Counted from the stretch's first letter, positions 46,851-56,682 are shown. The stretch: 64,000 nucleotides of DNA from Desemzia incerta (GCF_900115825.1 NZ_FOXW01000004.1:124001-188000); one strand, 5' to 3'. Numbers and translations: made by a program. The notes: generated by a model from the letters alone, not told the origin.

Positions 46851-48518
46851 ATGAAACAATTATTTTCATTTGATTTTTGGCAAAAACTAGGTAAAGCGTT
46901 AATGGTCGTTGTGGCTGTTATGCCTGCCGCCGGATTAATGATTAGTATTGGAAAAATGATTGCCATGTTCAGCGGAGATATTACTCTTGTGTTGACCATT
47001 GGTAGTGTGATGGAAAATCTCGGTTGGGCTATTATCAACAATCTACATATCTTATTTGCAGTTGCTATTGGAGGTTCTTGGGCTAAAGAACGTGCCGGTG
47101 GAGCCTTCGCTGCTCTTTTAGCTTTTATTTTAATTAATATGACTTCAGGTGCTGTCTTCGGAGTTACTTCAGATATGTTAGTAACTGAAGGCGCTACCAC
47201 AGCCACTTTATTTGGACAAATAATCCCTGTAGATGGTTACTTCACTTCTGTTCTAGGCGCGCCTGCTTTGAATATGGGTGTGTTCGTCGGAATTATTTCT
47301 GGATTTGTGGGAGCGGTTATTTTCAATAAGTACTATAACTACCGGAAATTACCGGAAGCCCTTTCTTTCTTTAATGGAAAACGTTTTGTACCTTTCGTAG
47401 TCATTGTATGGTCCGTGATTATTTCAATCGGATTGGCACTTGTATGGCCTGTTATCCAAACAGGAATCAACAACTTCGGGCAATGGATCGCAACTTCTAG
47501 CGAAACTGCACCCGTATTTGCACCATTTGTCTATGGAACATTAGAACGTTTATTGCTTCCATTTGGTTTACACCATATGTTGACAATTCCAATCAACTAT
47601 ACTGCTCTTGGTGGTACTTACACGGTTTTAACTGGCTCTGGTGCTGGTGGACAAGTATTCGGACAAGATCCATTGTGGTTAGCTTGGGTCAGTGACTTAG
47701 TGAACTTGAAAAACGCTGGTGATACTGCTGCTTACAATGAATTATTGACTACTATCACTCCTGCTCGTTTCAAAGTCGGACAAATGATTGGTGCTGCTGG
47801 TACATTATTAGGAATTGCTTTTGCAATGTACCGTCGTACTGACAAAGAAAAACGCCCTAAATACAAATCTATGTTCCTTTCTGCTGGTTTAGCTGTTTTC
47901 TTAACAGGTGTTACTGAGCCGCTTGAATTTATGTTTATGTTTGTTGCTCCTGCTTTATATGGAGTATATGCTGTTCTTCAAGGAATTTCATTTGCGCTGG
48001 CAGATATTATTGCTTTACGTGTTCACTCATTCGGTATCCTTGAATTCTTGACTCGTATTCCGATGTCTGTCAATGCCGGATTAGTATGGGATGTCGTTAA
48101 CTTTGTGGTATCATGTGTAGTCTTCTTCTTCTTGGCATATTTTGTTTCTTACTGGATGATCGGCAAATTTAAAATTGCTACTCCAGGACGCTTAGGTAAT
48201 TATATAGAAGAAAACAACGCAGAAGGTGATACTGATGCTGCAACTACTGCTGACGGAACAACAAATGGCGCTGTACCAGATGCTCAAATCAGCGGAATCA
48301 TTAACGCACTAGGCGGTAAAGACAACATTTCAGATGTAGATGCTTGTATGACTCGTTTGCGTGTAACGGTTAAAGATCCTGCTATCGTTAAAGATGAAGC
48401 AGATTGGAAAAAACTAGGCGCTTTAGGTCTAGTTAAAAAAGGAACAGGCATCCAAGCCATTTACGGACCGAAAGCTGATGTGTTAAAATCAGACATCAAT
48501 GATTTATTAGGAGTGTAA
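46851..48518 (+). CDS. malT: PTS maltose transporter EIICB
   Basis: A 555-residue PTS permease of the glucose/maltose family: an EIIC domain with ten or so membrane segments (FDFWQKLGKALMVVVAVMPAAG start, PFGLHHMLTIP, LTGVTEPLEFMFMFVAP) and a C-terminal EIIB domain with the phosphocysteine in ISDVDACMTRLRVTV. There is no EIIA domain, so it must borrow an EIIA from another permease. ATG 46851 follows AAGGAGG by 8 nt. Divergent mapA and the downstream phosphatase point to maltose uptake as maltose 6'-phosphate, as in Enterococcus faecalis. Confidence 0.93.
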   Translation: MKQLFSFDFWQKLGKALMVVVAVMPAAGLMISIGKMIAMFSGDITLVLTIGSVMENLGWAIINNLHILFAVAIGGSWAKERAGGAFAALLAFILINMTSGAVFGVTSDMLVTEGATTATLFGQIIPVDGYFTSVLGAPALNMGVFVGIISGFVGAVIFNKYYNYRKLPEALSFFNGKRFVPFVVIVWSVIISIGLALVWPVIQTGINNFGQWIATSSETAPVFAPFVYGTLERLLLPFGLHHMLTIPINYTALGGTYTVLTGSGAGGQVFGQDPLWLAWVSDLVNLKNAGDTAAYNELLTTITPARFKVGQMIGAAGTLLGIAFAMYRRTDKEKRPKYKSMFLSAGLAVFLTGVTEPLEFMFMFVAPALYGVYAVLQGISFALADIIALRVHSFGILEFLTRIPMSVNAGLVWDVVNFVVSCVVFFFLAYFVSYWMIGKFKIATPGRLGNYIEENNAEGDTDAATTADGTTNGAVPDAQISGIINALGGKDNISDVDACMTRLRVTVKDPAIVKDEADWKKLGALGLVKKGTGIQAIYGPKADVLKSDINDLLGV

Positions 48519-48521
48519 TGA

Positions 48522-49337
48522 TTGAAATTTTTATCTTTGAATACTCACAGTTGGATGGAAGACCGTGCGTTAGAAAAACTGGATGATATTTGCAATGCTG
48601 TACTGCGTCATCGTTTTGATGTGATTGCATTGCAAGAAGTTAATCAGCTGATGACTTCTTCCCCCGTCGAGCATGCTCATCTTGATGCCTTTACAGCATC
48701 AAAAGATAACCACATTGTCAGACAAGATAACTTTGCTTTTGTCTTGCAGCAAAAGCTGGCTGAAAAAGGTCTGCATTATTACTGGACATGGGACTCTTCT
48801 CATATTGGTTATGACCGATATGATGAGGGGACGGCATTATTGAGCTTAAAGCCGATCCAATCTGTGATGTCTTTCTTTGTTTCTGAAAATAGGGCTTATG
48901 ATGATTACAAAAGCCGCAAAGCAGTCGGTATTCAAACTGAATCCGGCTGGCACTTCAGTTTGCATCTTGGTTGGTGGCATGACGATCATGACCCTTTTGC
49001 AGCTCAATGGGAACGCTGCTCTGTTGTTCTAAATCGTTTATCAGGTCCCGTATTCTTATTGGGGGATTTCAACAATCCTGCCAACCGAAAGCAAGAAGGT
49101 TATCAAATGGTGACTCAAAATTGGTTTGATACTTACCAGTTAGCTGAAGAAAAAGATAAAGGCTTTACCGTTGCAGAAGCTATTGATGGCTGGACAGAAA
49201 ATCAAGGCGGTTTAAGGATCGATTATATTTTCTCAAATCAGCCAATCAAAACGCTCTCGTCAAAAGTGATTTTCAATGGAGAAAACGAACCAATCGTATC
49301 TGATCACTTCGGTGTTTCTGTTGAATTCGATCAGTAA
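48522..49337 (+). CDS. mapP: Maltose 6'-phosphate phosphatase, endonuclease/exonuclease/phosphatase fold
   Basis: A 271-residue metal-dependent hydrolase. It shows FLSLNTHSWMEDRALEKLDDI, metal-binding E in VIALQEVNQ, the catalytic region GDFNNPANRKQ, and the ending IVSDHFGVSVEF. The position immediately after a maltose PTS gene (3 bp gap, probably coupled) is that of MapP of Enterococcus faecalis, which removes phosphate from maltose 6'-phosphate so that phosphorylase can act. It uses TTG 48522 with GGAG about 9 nt upstream; the ATG at 48518 is out of frame. Confidence 0.87.
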   Translation: MKFLSLNTHSWMEDRALEKLDDICNAVLRHRFDVIALQEVNQLMTSSPVEHAHLDAFTASKDNHIVRQDNFAFVLQQKLAEKGLHYYWTWDSSHIGYDRYDEGTALLSLKPIQSVMSFFVSENRAYDDYKSRKAVGIQTESGWHFSLHLGWWHDDHDPFAAQWERCSVVLNRLSGPVFLLGDFNNPANRKQEGYQMVTQNWFDTYQLAEEKDKGFTVAEAIDGWTENQGGLRIDYIFSNQPIKTLSSKVIFNGENEPIVSDHFGVSVEFDQ

Positions 49338-49339
49338 AT

Positions 49340-49381
49340 AAAATAAGACGACTAATCCTTGAGGATAGTCGTCTTATTTTT
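49340..49381 (+). terminator. Terminator of malT-mapP
   Basis: AAAATAAGACGACTA pairs with TAGTCGTCTTATTTT, followed by T residues. Confidence 0.93.
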
Positions 49382-49656
49382 CTAGTTTCTTCTATCATAT
49401 ATCTATCAATTAGTTGACTCTTTTTATTAAGAGTCGCTAATTCCTGATTTCACAAGTTAATACAGTTTTATGGCAACTGTACTCATTTTTAACCCGTTTT
49501 TACTAATGGTTATTTCGCTGTTTTTTCATCGAAAACTCATTTAAAGACACACTGCTTTACTATAGCTTTCTTTTAAATCAGTGTCAATAAAAAGAAATTT
49601 TCACGGATGTCAAAATTTTGCTAAACTAAAAAACCCTTATTTAATAGCATTGTTTG

Positions 49657-49671
49657 AATGTTCAGAATAAA
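49657..49671 (+). promoter_or_regulatory. Possible CodY box upstream of opp
   Basis: AATGTTCAGAATAAA matches 11 of 15 positions of the CodY motif, about 50 bp ahead of the -35 box. CodY repression of opp operons is established in relatives; binding here is inferred. The rest of 49382-49720 is AT-rich with no gene seen. Confidence 0.4.
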
Positions 49672-49720
49672 CAAAATTGTACAAAAAATAAAAAATGAGA
49701 AGTTCTTTTAAATCCAAACT

Positions 49721-49748
49721 TGTTTTTAATAAACTGTGCACTTATACT
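49721..49748 (+). promoter_or_regulatory. Promoter of the opp operon
   Basis: TTGTTT (49721-49726), 16 bp, TATACT (49743-49748), about 40 bp before the oppA start. Confidence 0.65.
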
Positions 49749-49790
49749 AGTACAGTATCTAAAAAAAATTTATGAACGGAGGAAATAATA

Positions 49791-51425
49791 GTGATAAATA
49801 AAAAGGCTTCTTTATTGTTTTTATCATTATGCACTGCTTTAGTATTAGTAGCATGTGGCGGTTCAGGAAACGCCTCCAACTCAGGAGATCAAGTACTGAA
49901 CTTGGTGGCAACTGCTGAGATCCCTACTATGGATTCAGCTTTAGCTGATGATACTGTTGCTTTTACTGTTTTGACAAACGTTAATGAAGGATTATACCGC
50001 CAGACACTTGACGGTACATTAGAATTAGGAATGGCTGCTGAAGATCCTGTTGTCAGCGAAGACGGCTTGACTTATACCTTTAAGATTCGTGAAAATGCAA
50101 ACTGGTCGAATGGAGACCCAGTAACCGCTCAAGATTTTGTTTACGGGTGGCAAAAACTGGTTGATCCAGAAACTGCAGCTTCTTACTCTTATATGATGAG
50201 CGGCGTTATTGCTAATGCTACTCAAATCATGAATGGTGAAATGAAACCAGAAGAACTTGGTGTCACTGCACTAGATGATAAAACTTTAGAAGTACAATTG
50301 GAAACAAACCTTCCATACTTTAAAGATTTATTATCTCTAACTATGTTTTTCCCTCAAAACAAAGCTGTTGTCGAAGAACTAGGTGACGATTATGCATTAT
50401 CAAGTGATAATTTAGTCTATAACGGACCTTTCATGTTAGAGGACTGGGTAGCAGCTGGTGTATCTTGGACATATGTAAAAAACCCTAATTACTGGGACGC
50501 AGAGACTGTTGCTTTAGACCAAATCAACGTCGACGTTATGAAAGAAACATCTACTTCATTGAACTTATATGATACTGACGCTACTGACCGTATTTTATTA
50601 AAAGGGGAATACGTTTCACAAAGAGCAGGCGATCCTGAAATGCACACAATGCCTACCTCTTCAGTATTCTATTTGAAATTTAGCCAAAACGATCCAAACA
50701 GCCCATTGACGAACAAGAACATTCGTAAAGCTATCGCAATGGCATTTGATAAAAAAGCTTACTCTGAAGTTGTTTTACAAGATGGTTCTATTCCAGCTAA
50801 TGCTTTAGTACCAAGAGGTTTAGCTTTAGATCCTGAAACACAAGAAGATTTCCGTGAACAAAATGGAGATTTATTGTCTTATGATGTAGCAGCTGCTCAA
50901 GAATACTGGGAAGCTGGTTTAGAAGAATTAGGTGTAGATTCTATTGAATTAGAATTGCTGTCTGATGACACTGACAACTCAAAACGTTCTTCTGAATTTA
51001 TCCAAAGTCAATTGACTTCTAACTTAGAAGGATTAAAAATCAATTTGCGTAACGTACCATTCAAAGTTCGTTTAGAAGCCGATAATTCTGGTGACTATGA
51101 TATCCAATTATCTGGATGGGGTGCTGACTATGCTGACCCAATCAACTTCTTGGAATTATTTGAAACAGGTAACGGAAACAATACTTCAAAATACTCTAAT
51201 CCAGAATTCGATGCTTTGATTGCTGAATCACGTACAGAAACAGAGGATTTGAAAGCAAGATGGAATTTATTATTAGAAGCAGAAAAAATCATGATGGAAG
51301 ACGGAGCTATTGGTCCTGTTTACCAACGTGCGAATGCTGTTTTAGAAAAAGATTATGTTGAAAATATCGCAGAACATTTAGTAGGGGCAGAATACTCTTA
51401 CAAATGGACATCGATTAAAGAATAA
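49791..51425 (+). CDS. oppA: Oligopeptide ABC transporter substrate-binding lipoprotein
   Basis: A 544-residue extracellular lipoprotein (SBP family 5). A lipoprotein signal with lipobox LVAC places the lipidated cysteine at C22. The mature part has the family pattern YTFKIRENANWSNGDPVTAQDFVYGWQKL near residue 95 and DPINFLELFETGNGNNTSKYSNPEFD near 445. It starts at GTG 49791 after GGAGGA. A DUF3899 gene on the other strand lies between it and oppB, with an interrupted terminator, so oppA can be transcribed alone at a higher level. Confidence 0.94.
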   Translation: MINKKASLLFLSLCTALVLVACGGSGNASNSGDQVLNLVATAEIPTMDSALADDTVAFTVLTNVNEGLYRQTLDGTLELGMAAEDPVVSEDGLTYTFKIRENANWSNGDPVTAQDFVYGWQKLVDPETAASYSYMMSGVIANATQIMNGEMKPEELGVTALDDKTLEVQLETNLPYFKDLLSLTMFFPQNKAVVEELGDDYALSSDNLVYNGPFMLEDWVAAGVSWTYVKNPNYWDAETVALDQINVDVMKETSTSLNLYDTDATDRILLKGEYVSQRAGDPEMHTMPTSSVFYLKFSQNDPNSPLTNKNIRKAIAMAFDKKAYSEVVLQDGSIPANALVPRGLALDPETQEDFREQNGDLLSYDVAAAQEYWEAGLEELGVDSIELELLSDDTDNSKRSSEFIQSQLTSNLEGLKINLRNVPFKVRLEADNSGDYDIQLSGWGADYADPINFLELFETGNGNNTSKYSNPEFDALIAESRTETEDLKARWNLLLEAEKIMMEDGAIGPVYQRANAVLEKDYVENIAEHLVGAEYSYKWTSIKE

Positions 51426-51454
51426 ATTTTTGCTTATTTGTTTTTGTGAAAGAA

Positions 51455-51512
51455 AAAAATAAAGCAATCATCGGCTCTTTAATGTAGATGAGCTGATCAT
51501 TGCTTTATTTTA
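51455..51512. terminator. Bidirectional terminator after oppA
   Basis: AAAATAAAGCAATCA and TGATCATTGCTTTATTTT form a long interrupted stem between oppA and the convergent DUF3899 gene. Confidence 0.75.
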
Positions 51513-51515
51513 TGA

Positions 51516-51887
51516 TTATAAGAAGTAATCCCATAAGAACAGTATGCTGAGAACGAGAAGAATCATCCCTACTGTTAAAACAGAACGGTACCCTTGTCCT
51601 ATGGATTTGGAAAGTGCCTGAGGGTCATTGTCTTCTTCTATCTCATCTGTATCTTGCTTTCTTTTTCTTAATTTGGCTACTTTTTTCATACTATAGTGAA
51701 AAAAATCAAAGGCTCCGTTAGATAAGACGAATCCAAAAAGACCAATGATCACTAACGGCAACGCTACTAAGAATAAGCTGTTGGCTAAAGGAATCCATTG
51801 TACTGTTTGGTAGTTGAACCATTGGAACAAAAGAACTGCAAGAAAGATAATGAACGAAATCAAAATATTTTTTTTAGTGAAGTTCAT
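51516..51887 (-). CDS. DUF3899 membrane protein inserted in the opp cluster
   Basis: A 123-residue protein with two N-terminal membrane segments (about 8-25 and 32-55), a charged cytoplasmic loop (KLRKRKQDTDEIEEDND) and a third segment near the end. The layout fits DUF3899. It is on the opposite strand to, and splits, the opp genes. No function is known. Confidence 0.8.
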   Translation of the reverse strand: MNFTKKNILISFIIFLAVLLFQWFNYQTVQWIPLANSLFLVALPLVIIGLFGFVLSNGAFDFFHYSMKKVAKLRKRKQDTDEIEEDNDPQALSKSIGQGYRSVLTVGMILLVLSILFLWDYFL

Positions 51888-52043
51888 GATCGGTGTATCC
51901 TTTCTTTAAAAGTGACATACCTAATGTAACTAAAAAAAACGATAAATACAATTCAATTCGAAAGCCAGCCTTATATTTCTCTCGTTCTATTATTATGATA
52001 AACTGTCTTTTATGAAAAAAATTATGATGGAGGTTGAATCTCA

Positions 52044-52985
52044 ATGAAGAGTTACGCAAAGTACATTGGAAAACGTGTCTTATATATGCTTCTTACTTTG
52101 TTCCTAATCGCTTCGATAACGTTCTTTCTAATGAAACTGTTACCTGGTACGCCTTACAGCAACCAAGATAAGTTAAGTGAAGAACAAATAGCCATTATGG
52201 ATGAAAAATATGGTTTGAATGAACCCGTTATTGTGCAATATGGAATCTATATCTTTGGTCTTGCTACAGGTGACTTGGGAACGTCTTTCCAATTCCACAA
52301 CACACCGGTTTCTGACCTGATCAGCTACCGAATTGGACCATCCGCTCAAATAGGTATTCAGGCAGTCGTCGTCGGAACGTTGCTGGGAATCGTCTTAGGC
52401 GTTGTTTCAGCTATGAAACAAGGAACTTGGGTCGATACCACTGCTACATTGACGGCTATTGTCGGACGATCTATACCTAACTTCGTATTTGCCGTATTGC
52501 TGCAATTAGTTTTCGGAGTATGGTTGCGCTGGTTCCCGATCGCTTTATGGACAGGTTTTGCCTCTTCTATCCTGCCTTCAATGGCGTTAGCTATTTCACC
52601 GCTGGCCGATTCAGCTCGGTTCATGCGTACAGAAATGGTTGATGTATTGAGCAGTGATTACGTAGAGTTAGCGAAAGCAAAAGGTTTAAGCAAATGGGAA
52701 GTGGCTTTTAAACATGGAATCCGTAACGCATTGATCCCATTGATCACTTTATTAGGACCAATGGCCGTTGCTTTGATGACCGGTTCGATGGTAATCGAAA
52801 ACATCTTTGCTATCCCTGGTATTGGTGAACAATTCGTTAAATCAATTTTAACAAATGACTACCCAACGATCATGGGTGTAACTATGCTTTATTCATTATT
52901 ATTAGTTTCAGTTATTCTACTTGTTGATATTCTGTATGGAATTATTGATCCTCGTATTAGAGTAGCTACAGAAGGAGGAAAATAA
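52044..52985 (+). CDS. oppB: Oligopeptide ABC transporter permease OppB
   Basis: A 313-residue permease with six membrane segments. It starts MKSYAKYIGKRVLYMLLTLFL, has the LPGTPYSN extracellular start of the OppB family, and the EAA-type loop ELAKAKGLSKWEVAFKHGIRNALIP near residue 210. GGAGG precedes the ATG. It is first of the oppBCDF operon, with its own promoter region in the gap after the DUF3899 gene. Confidence 0.95.
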   Translation: MKSYAKYIGKRVLYMLLTLFLIASITFFLMKLLPGTPYSNQDKLSEEQIAIMDEKYGLNEPVIVQYGIYIFGLATGDLGTSFQFHNTPVSDLISYRIGPSAQIGIQAVVVGTLLGIVLGVVSAMKQGTWVDTTATLTAIVGRSIPNFVFAVLLQLVFGVWLRWFPIALWTGFASSILPSMALAISPLADSARFMRTEMVDVLSSDYVELAKAKGLSKWEVAFKHGIRNALIPLITLLGPMAVALMTGSMVIENIFAIPGIGEQFVKSILTNDYPTIMGVTMLYSLLLVSVILLVDILYGIIDPRIRVATEGGK

Positions 52986-52988
52986 TTT

Positions 52989-54038
52989 ATGATGAGCGAA
53001 AATAAATTTCAATCTGAAAACTCTATCCCTGATTTGTCACCAGACTTATTCGTCAAAGCAGATGGATTAGATGTTGAAGACAACGAAAAAATTACTGCCC
53101 CTTCTCTAAGTTTCTTACAAGATTCATGGCGTCGACTAAAGAAAAACAAAGTGGCTATGGTCAGCATGGTTCTATTGATCGTGATTACATTATTGAGTAT
53201 TTTTGCTCCTGTAATTGCGCCTAATGATCCAAATGCTCAAGTTATCGAGCATGCTAACTTGCCGCCTAGAATTGAAAATATCAACATCAATGGTTTTAAC
53301 GGAACGATTATAGAAAACGACAAACGTATCGATAAATACGCAGCTAAAGATGTTCCTAATGACGTCAACTACTACTTAGGTACTGACAGTCTAGGTCGTG
53401 ATTTATTTTCTCGTATTTTATATGGTACACGCGTATCCCTATTTATTGCTTTTGTAGCAGCCTTATTGAACCTGACGATTGGGGTAACTTATGGTCTGTT
53501 GTCTGGTTGGCTTGGAGGAAAAGTGGATAACGTGATGCAACGTATTTTGGAAATTCTATCAGGAGTTCCAAACTTGGTTATCGTTATCTTGATGTTATTG
53601 GTATTAGATCCAGGTATCTGGTCTATCATCATTGCATTAGCTTTGACTGAATGGATTTCAATGGCTCGTATCGTTCGTGCTCAAACATTGAAATTGAAAA
53701 ACCAAGAATATGTTTTAGCAGCTAAAACTCTTGGACAATCTACATTAAGTATTGCGTTCAAACATATCTTGCCTAACTTATTGGGTGTCGTGATCATTCA
53801 AGTTATGTTCTCTATCCCTTCTGCTATTTTCTTTGAAGCTTTCTTGAGCTTTATCGGTATCGGTATTCCGGCTCCTAACGCTTCATTAGGTACATTGATC
53901 AATGATGGATACAAGACATTCCGTTTCTTGCCTCATTTGATGTGGTACCCTTCAGCAGTAATGAGTATGATCATGATCAGCTTCAACTTGCTGGCAGACG
54001 GCTTACGTGATGCATTTGATCCAAAACTGAGAGATTAG
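52989..54038 (+). CDS. oppC: Oligopeptide ABC transporter permease OppC
   Basis: A 349-residue permease. It has an extended N-terminus before the first segment (KKNKVAMVSMVLLIVITLL), a long extracellular loop with LGTDSLGRDLFSRILYGTR, and the EAA-type loop VLAAKTLGQSTLSIAFKHILPNLLG near residue 240. GGAGGA lies 8 nt before the start, 3 bp after oppB. Together with OppB it forms the peptide channel. Confidence 0.95.
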   Translation: MMSENKFQSENSIPDLSPDLFVKADGLDVEDNEKITAPSLSFLQDSWRRLKKNKVAMVSMVLLIVITLLSIFAPVIAPNDPNAQVIEHANLPPRIENININGFNGTIIENDKRIDKYAAKDVPNDVNYYLGTDSLGRDLFSRILYGTRVSLFIAFVAALLNLTIGVTYGLLSGWLGGKVDNVMQRILEILSGVPNLVIVILMLLVLDPGIWSIIIALALTEWISMARIVRAQTLKLKNQEYVLAAKTLGQSTLSIAFKHILPNLLGVVIIQVMFSIPSAIFFEAFLSFIGIGIPAPNASLGTLINDGYKTFRFLPHLMWYPSAVMSMIMISFNLLADGLRDAFDPKLRD

Positions 54039-54050
54039 GAGGAAACCTGG

Positions 54051-55217
54051 ATGGAAAATATATTAGAAGTAAAAGACTTAAATATTTCATTTGATACGTA
54101 TGCAGGACAAGTTCATGCGATTCGTGGAGTGAACTTTGATTTAAAACCTGGTGAAACGTTAGCCATCGTTGGTGAATCTGGATCTGGAAAATCAGTAACC
54201 AGTCGAAGCATCATGCGTTTATTGGCCAACAATGCCAACGTTGACAGCGGAGAGATCCTTTTCAAAGGTGAAGACCTGATCAAAAAATCTGAAAAACAAA
54301 TGCAAAAAATTCGTGGTTCAGAAATCGCTATGATCTTCCAAGATCCAATGACTTCTTTGAACCCTACTCAAAAAATCGGCAAGCAAATTGCTGAACCGAT
54401 TTTGAAACATCAAGACGTTTCTAAAGAAGAAGCCTTTAAAAAAGCTGAAGAATTATTAGGTTTGGTTGGGATTCCTAATCCTGCAAAAAGAATGAACCAA
54501 TACCCTCACCAGTTTTCAGGTGGACAACGTCAACGTATCGTTATTGCGATCGCTTTGGGTTGCAACCCGGATATCTTGATTGCTGACGAACCTACAACAG
54601 CGTTAGACGTTACGATCCAAGCACAAATTTTGGAATTGATGAAAGAATTGCAGCAAAAAATCAAGACTTCTATCATTTTCATCACTCATGACTTAGGTGT
54701 TGTAGCAAACGTTGCTGACCGTGTAGCGGTTATGTATGCTGGTAAATTCGTTGAAGTAGGGACTGTTGACGAGATTTTCTATAATCCGCAACATCCATAC
54801 ACTTGGGGGCTATTGAGTTCTATGCCTACTTTGGAAACAAGCGGCTCTTTATACGCTATTCCTGGAACGCCTCCAGACTTGTTGAATCCTCCTAAGGGTG
54901 ATGCATTTGCTCCTCGTAGCGAGTATGCGTTGAAAGTAGATACAATGTACGAACCGCCTTTATTCAAATTATCTGACACTCATTTTGCAGCAACTTGGTT
55001 ATTACATCCGGATGCTCCAAAAGTTACTCCTCCAGCTGGTATCGTAGCCCGTCAAAACGGCTTCCGTGCTAAGCAAGTGGACCTTGCTCCGTCAAGCGAC
55101 CTGACAAAACTGAGCGGTCAAGATGTTGAGATCGATCAAGAACAAGGCAATCTTTCAGTTGATGAAATCACAACTGAACGTGATTCGAAAGGAGAAGTAA
55201 ATGAGCCAAGATACTAA
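54051..55217 (+). CDS. oppD: Oligopeptide ABC transporter ATPase OppD
   Basis: A 388-residue ATPase with Walker A GESGSGKSV near residue 42, signature FSGGQRQRIVIA near 158, Walker B ILIADEPTTALD, and the C-terminal peptide-transporter domain (PGTPPDLLNPPKG near residue 277). The end carries a longer than usual acidic tail (SGQDVEIDQEQGNLSVDEI), whose last codons overlap oppF by 17 bp. It works with OppF. Confidence 0.95.
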   Translation: MENILEVKDLNISFDTYAGQVHAIRGVNFDLKPGETLAIVGESGSGKSVTSRSIMRLLANNANVDSGEILFKGEDLIKKSEKQMQKIRGSEIAMIFQDPMTSLNPTQKIGKQIAEPILKHQDVSKEEAFKKAEELLGLVGIPNPAKRMNQYPHQFSGGQRQRIVIAIALGCNPDILIADEPTTALDVTIQAQILELMKELQQKIKTSIIFITHDLGVVANVADRVAVMYAGKFVEVGTVDEIFYNPQHPYTWGLLSSMPTLETSGSLYAIPGTPPDLLNPPKGDAFAPRSEYALKVDTMYEPPLFKLSDTHFAATWLLHPDAPKVTPPAGIVARQNGFRAKQVDLAPSSDLTKLSGQDVEIDQEQGNLSVDEITTERDSKGEVNEPRY

Positions 55218-56145
55218 TCGTAAAAAACTTTTAGAAGTAAAAAACTTAAAACAGTACTTTAACGTTGGTTCTAAAAATGAAGTCAAAGCCATTGACGATG
55301 TTTCTTTCGATATTTATGAAGGTGAAACTTTCGGGCTTGTAGGGGAATCTGGTTGTGGGAAAACGACAACTGGACGTACGATCATTCGTTTGTACGACCC
55401 GACTGACGGTGAAATTTACTTTGATGGTACTAAAGTTCATTCCTTACACGGAAGAAAAGATCAATTAGACTTTCGTAAAAACATGCAAATGATTTTCCAA
55501 GACCCTTATGCTTCTTTGAATCCTCGTATGAAAGTAAGAGATATCATTGCTGAAGGAATTGAGATTCACAAATTAGCCAACAGCGAAGAAGAAGTTACTG
55601 CTCGTGTAGAAGAATTGCTGGAATTAGTTGGATTAAACAAAGACCACTCTTCTCGTTACCCGCATGAATTTTCAGGTGGACAACGTCAACGTATCGGAAT
55701 CGCTCGTGCTTTAGCAGTGGATCCTAAAATGATCATCGCTGATGAGCCGATTTCTGCTCTTGACGTGTCTATCCAAGCGCAAGTAGTCAACTTGTTGATG
55801 GAATTGCAGAAAAAACAAAAATTAACGTTCTTGTTTATTGCACATGACTTGTCTATGGTGAAATACATTAGTGACCGTATCGGTGTAATGTACTTTGGTA
55901 AAATCGTTGAATTAGCGCCTGCTGACGACGTATACAACAAACCATTGCATCCATATACAGAAAGTCTGCTTTCAGCTATTCCATTGCCTGACCCAGATTA
56001 CGAACGCAATCGTACTCGCTTTGCTTACACTCCTCGTCCTTCAAATGGCGAAGAAGAAAAGCTGAGAGAAATCGCACCAGGACATTTTGTGTACTGTCGT
56101 GAATCAGATGTACCAGGTCTTCAAGAAAAATTAGCTAAATACTAA
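55201..56145 (+). CDS. oppF: Oligopeptide ABC transporter ATPase OppF
   Basis: A 314-residue ATPase. Walker A is GESGCGKTT near residue 47, the signature FSGGQRQRIGIARAL near 160, Walker B MIIADEPISALD, and a C-terminal cysteine-containing segment (GHFVYCRESD) typical of OppF, where an iron-sulfur or zinc site has been proposed in the family. The start overlaps the end of oppD. It ends the operon at the terminator at 56152. Confidence 0.95.
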   Translation: MSQDTNRKKLLEVKNLKQYFNVGSKNEVKAIDDVSFDIYEGETFGLVGESGCGKTTTGRTIIRLYDPTDGEIYFDGTKVHSLHGRKDQLDFRKNMQMIFQDPYASLNPRMKVRDIIAEGIEIHKLANSEEEVTARVEELLELVGLNKDHSSRYPHEFSGGQRQRIGIARALAVDPKMIIADEPISALDVSIQAQVVNLLMELQKKQKLTFLFIAHDLSMVKYISDRIGVMYFGKIVELAPADDVYNKPLHPYTESLLSAIPLPDPDYERNRTRFAYTPRPSNGEEEKLREIAPGHFVYCRESDVPGLQEKLAKY

Positions 56146-56151
56146 TTATTC

Positions 56152-56181
56152 TATCCCCTGCTATTCGGCAGGGGATTTTTT
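56152..56181 (+). terminator. Terminator of opp
   Basis: ATCCCCTGC pairs with GCAGGGGAT around TATTCG, followed by T6. Confidence 0.93.
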
Positions 56182-56182
56182 G

Positions 56183-56682
56183 TTTTCTTTAATTTCTAAC
56201 AAAATTTCTTCCGACTTATAGGGGAATTATAGACAGCCATGGGACCACCTCGAGCCAAAGATCATGTCCTAAGGCTACAAGCACTCCCATGTTTCTCCTG
56301 AAATTTTTAGACGTATGTTTCTCATGGATGTAGAATTAAAAATAAATGTATTTAGTCAACTCTTTTCAGTTCTAGTATTTGCATAAAAACTAGATTGTAT
56401 ACTATTTGATATTAGTAAGTTACGATTAGTTCGTGAAGCTGTGACATACTGTCTTCGCCACTTCCTTGTTGGCTTTGAACGGTGAATTTTTGTCGCATTT
56501 AAAGAGTTTATTGAATTCCTTAAAACTAAAATAGTTTTTATAAAGACGTGTAAATAAACAGTATCGTCTTTACTTAAAAACTATAAGATGGAAAATTTTG
56601 CAATAAAAAATTGACAACTGTATAATTTTCTTCTAAAATCTTATACAGATCACCAATTAAATACGAGTATCCTTAATATTTT
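56183..56682. other. 500-bp gene-free stretch with possible decayed coding remnants
   Basis: There is no intact gene. On the minus strand 56569-56426 reads as a stop-bounded fragment with protein-like composition (FSFKEFNKLFKCDKNSPFKA...), lacking a start. A second minus-strand fragment near 56295-56220 reads MGVLVALGHDLWLEVVPW before a stop. Both could be traces of a lost mobile element or chance. AT-rich DNA up to the L-box contains nothing else I can support. Confidence 0.4.

Noticed and set aside
56426-56569. Minus-strand coding fragment
   Set aside because: No start codon, 48 codons, no family recognised; mentioned only as a possible remnant.
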